The notes beneath the pieces were generated by a model. It had not been told where the DNA came from and searched no databases. It saw only the letters and a program-made list of their open reading frames with translations. From Lachnospiraceae bacterium (GTDB taxonomy: Bacteria > Bacillota > Clostridia > Lachnospirales > Lachnospiraceae), in NCBI GenBank assembly GCA_017434885.1, contig JAFSGE010000030.1, forward strand, positions 124,001 through 188,000: a stretch of 64,000 bases of DNA. Direction: 5' to 3'. Below, piece by piece: positions 62,456-64,000 of this stretch; position 1 is the stretch's first letter; each line of letters opens with the position of its first letter. Made by a program: the position numbers and the translations under genes.

Positions 62456-64000
62456 ATGGTAAAAGAAGAACGTAAAAAAATATTAATTGTTGATGATGAT
62501 AAATTAAGTCTCAAGGTGGCAAAGGATATCTTGAAAGATGAATATGAGATAGACTGTGTTCTGTGTGGAGAAGAAGCATTAACCTATCTGAAAGAGAATA
62601 TACCGGATTTAATCCTGATGGATTTGCATATGCCGGGGATGGGCGGAAAAGCAGCTATCAGTCGGATTACATCATCCAAAACATTATGTAAGATACCTAT
62701 TATCTGTCTTACTGCGGATGCAAAGCCTGATACGGAAATTCAATGTCTTACGATGGGGGCGTTCGACTATATTACCAAGCCTTTTGTTCCACAGGTAACG
62801 AAAAGCAGAATCAGTCGAGTGATTGAACTGAATGAATTGCGTAATCATTTGGAAGCACAATTAAGCAAAAAAACGGCTTTGCTTGAGCAGGTTACGGTGA
62901 ACTTTATTATGGCCATTGCCCATACCATAGATGCCAAAGATGCCTATACATCAGGCCATTCCATGAGAGTTGCCAAATGTGCGGAGGAAATAGCCAAGGC
63001 ACTCGGATGGGACGAGGAGCAGGTGTTAAATATTCATTACATAGCACTTTTACATGATATCGGAAAAATCGGAATTCCCGATGCTATTTTAAATAAACCG
63101 TCTCATTTGACAGATGATGAGTTTGGTATTATCAAGAGACATCCTGCTATCGGATATGAAATCTTGAAGAATATCCGTATTATTGAGCAGGTTTCCGAGG
63201 GGGCATTATATCATCATGAGCGATATGACGGCACCGGATATCCTTATGGGCTGAAGGGAGAAGAAATTCCGCTTTGCGCCAGAATAGTGGGAATTGCGGA
63301 TGCTTATGATGCAATGACATCAAACCGTGTTTATCGTGCCAAATTAAGTGATGAGATGGTGATTGCAGAGTTTGAAAAGTTTAAGGGAAGACAGTTTGAC
63401 CCGGAGCTTACGGAATTGTTTTTAAATATGCTTCGAAAAGGATTCTCCATACCGCCTGTAGATTTGCTGAGTGAATACGAAGAGAAGGACAATGAATTAA
63501 ATGGTGAAAATCGGAAATCCCTTAATAAAACGTTGACGGAATATGCGTTGGAAGCAAGAATTGTTGCTATGCATGATTCGTTGACCGGGCTATATAACAG
63601 AAGCTATGCAGAGACAAAGATACCGCCTATGCTTGAGGCAGAAGACGGCGGAACCTTATTTGTAATAGATGTAGACAACTTTAAGACGATTAATGATACC
63701 TACGGCCATATAGCGGGAGATTATACTTTGAAACTGCTTGCAGAAGAGTTAGAGAAGTATGAGGATGAACAAAATATTGTGTGTAGGGTAGGCGGCGATG
63801 AGTTTATCCTGTATTGCAATGCATTGATTGAACGAAGCTTGATTTTGTTTAAGGTAAAAGAACTGATACAGAGGCTTTCTGCAAAAATCAGAGAGAATGA
63901 ATATAGCAGTATGGCATCTATTTCAGTCGGAATTGCTGTTTATCCGAAAGACGGTAATACCTATGAGATGTTGTTTGACAATGCGGACAAAGCATTGTTC
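62456..64000 (+). CDS. Response regulator with HD-GYP phosphodiesterase and GGDEF cyclase domains (3' end beyond window)
   Basis: The frame opens at ATG 62456 (AAGGGG upstream) and remains open to the right edge, giving 515 residues. A receiver domain (residues 8-125) has the acidic pair ILIVDDDK, the phospho-acceptor region DLILMDLHMPGMGG and the KPF lysine motif. The HD-GYP domain (about 155-330) keeps LLHDIGKIGIPDAIL, and YHHERYDGTGYPYGLKGEEIP is its GYP stretch. The GGDEF domain starts near residue 370 (HDSLTGLYNRSYAE) and carries the intact active-site RVGGDEFILY near 446. It is thus a phosphorylation-controlled enzyme that could both break and make c-di-GMP. No partner kinase is visible before it. 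Confidence 0.93.
   Translation, partial: MVKEERKKILIVDDDKLSLKVAKDILKDEYEIDCVLCGEEALTYLKENIPDLILMDLHMPGMGGKAAISRITSSKTLCKIPIICLTADAKPDTEIQCLTMGAFDYITKPFVPQVTKSRISRVIELNELRNHLEAQLSKKTALLEQVTVNFIMAIAHTIDAKDAYTSGHSMRVAKCAEEIAKALGWDEEQVLNIHYIALLHDIGKIGIPDAILNKPSHLTDDEFGIIKRHPAIGYEILKNIRIIEQVSEGALYHHERYDGTGYPYGLKGEEIPLCARIVGIADAYDAMTSNRVYRAKLSDEMVIAEFEKFKGRQFDPELTELFLNMLRKGFSIPPVDLLSEYEEKDNELNGENRKSLNKTLTEYALEARIVAMHDSLTGLYNRSYAETKIPPMLEAEDGGTLFVIDVDNFKTINDTYGHIAGDYTLKLLAEELEKYEDEQNIVCRVGGDEFILYCNALIERSLILFKVKELIQRLSAKIRENEYSSMASISVGIAVYPKDGNTYEMLFDNADKALF

Overview
This window looks like chromosomal DNA of a low-GC Clostridia bacterium, most likely a member of the Lachnospiraceae. The evidence is the AT-rich coding bias, strong AGGAGG-type ribosome binding sites, sporulation genes of the yqfC-yqfD-phoH-ybeY cluster, the electron-bifurcating-type NfnA/NfnB pair, formate-THF ligase, and a GGGtGRT-protein/scaffold pair. 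Genes are dense and almost all on the + strand. Exceptions are aroC, one small unknown gene, and an ABC transporter pair. I see no prophage, insertion sequence or CRISPR array.

Layout. 1-5.3 kb: the tail of a MazF-type toxin, a CorC/HlyC membrane protein, YebC, O-acetylhomoserine sulfhydrylase, an unknown membrane protein and a ClpP-like (TepA) protease. 5.3-13.7 kb: FtsK/SpoIIIE translocase, formate-THF ligase, a zinc-ribbon/TPR surface-type protein and NfnA-NfnB. 13.8-17.9 kb: Dabb protein, MORN-repeat and zinc-ribbon membrane proteins, RlmH and pyrimidine-nucleoside phosphorylase. 17.9-24.5 kb: YqfC, YqfD, PhoH, a shortened and apparently catalytically dead PgpH-like HD protein, YbeY, a SpoVB/MurJ-type flippase and a BofC-like protein. 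24.5-29.3 kb: two FAD-dependent oxidoreductases, 5-formyl-THF cyclo-ligase and ProA. 29.3-34.9 kb: a 32-residue membrane peptide gene, a lactonase-fold protein, AroC (-), a VanY-type carboxypeptidase, Tgt and YajC. 34.9-43.2 kb: LeuB-IlvD-IlvB, an L,D-transpeptidase and SerC-SerA. 43.2-52.4 kb: an unknown small protein (-), GlgB with an unusual coiled-coil tail, MscS, tRNA-Thr(CGT), an SGNH hydrolase, a NitT/TauT-type ABC transporter without binding protein (-), ArgH and Asd. 52.4-58.3 kb: a c-di-GMP phosphodiesterase with degenerate GGDEF, a DUF234-type ATPase, topoisomerase III and a beta-helix acyltransferase-like protein. 58.6-64 kb: the scaffold-like/GGGtGRT pair, a repeat-bearing intergenic region, YvcK, a 27-residue peptide gene with its own promoter and terminator, and a response regulator with HD-GYP and GGDEF domains that runs off the edge.

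The genes are mainly core metabolism (Met, Ser, branched-chain amino acids, Arg, Asp family, one-carbon folate, glycogen) with cell-envelope, sporulation and c-di-GMP signalling genes between them. The least explained signals are non-coding or very small: a 171-nt element that can fold as a three-way junction (58300-58470), a 150-nt hairpin (47956-48105), four exact-period 54-bp repeats each holding a dyad (60482-60697), and the glycine-rich 27-residue peptide unit (62140-62390).
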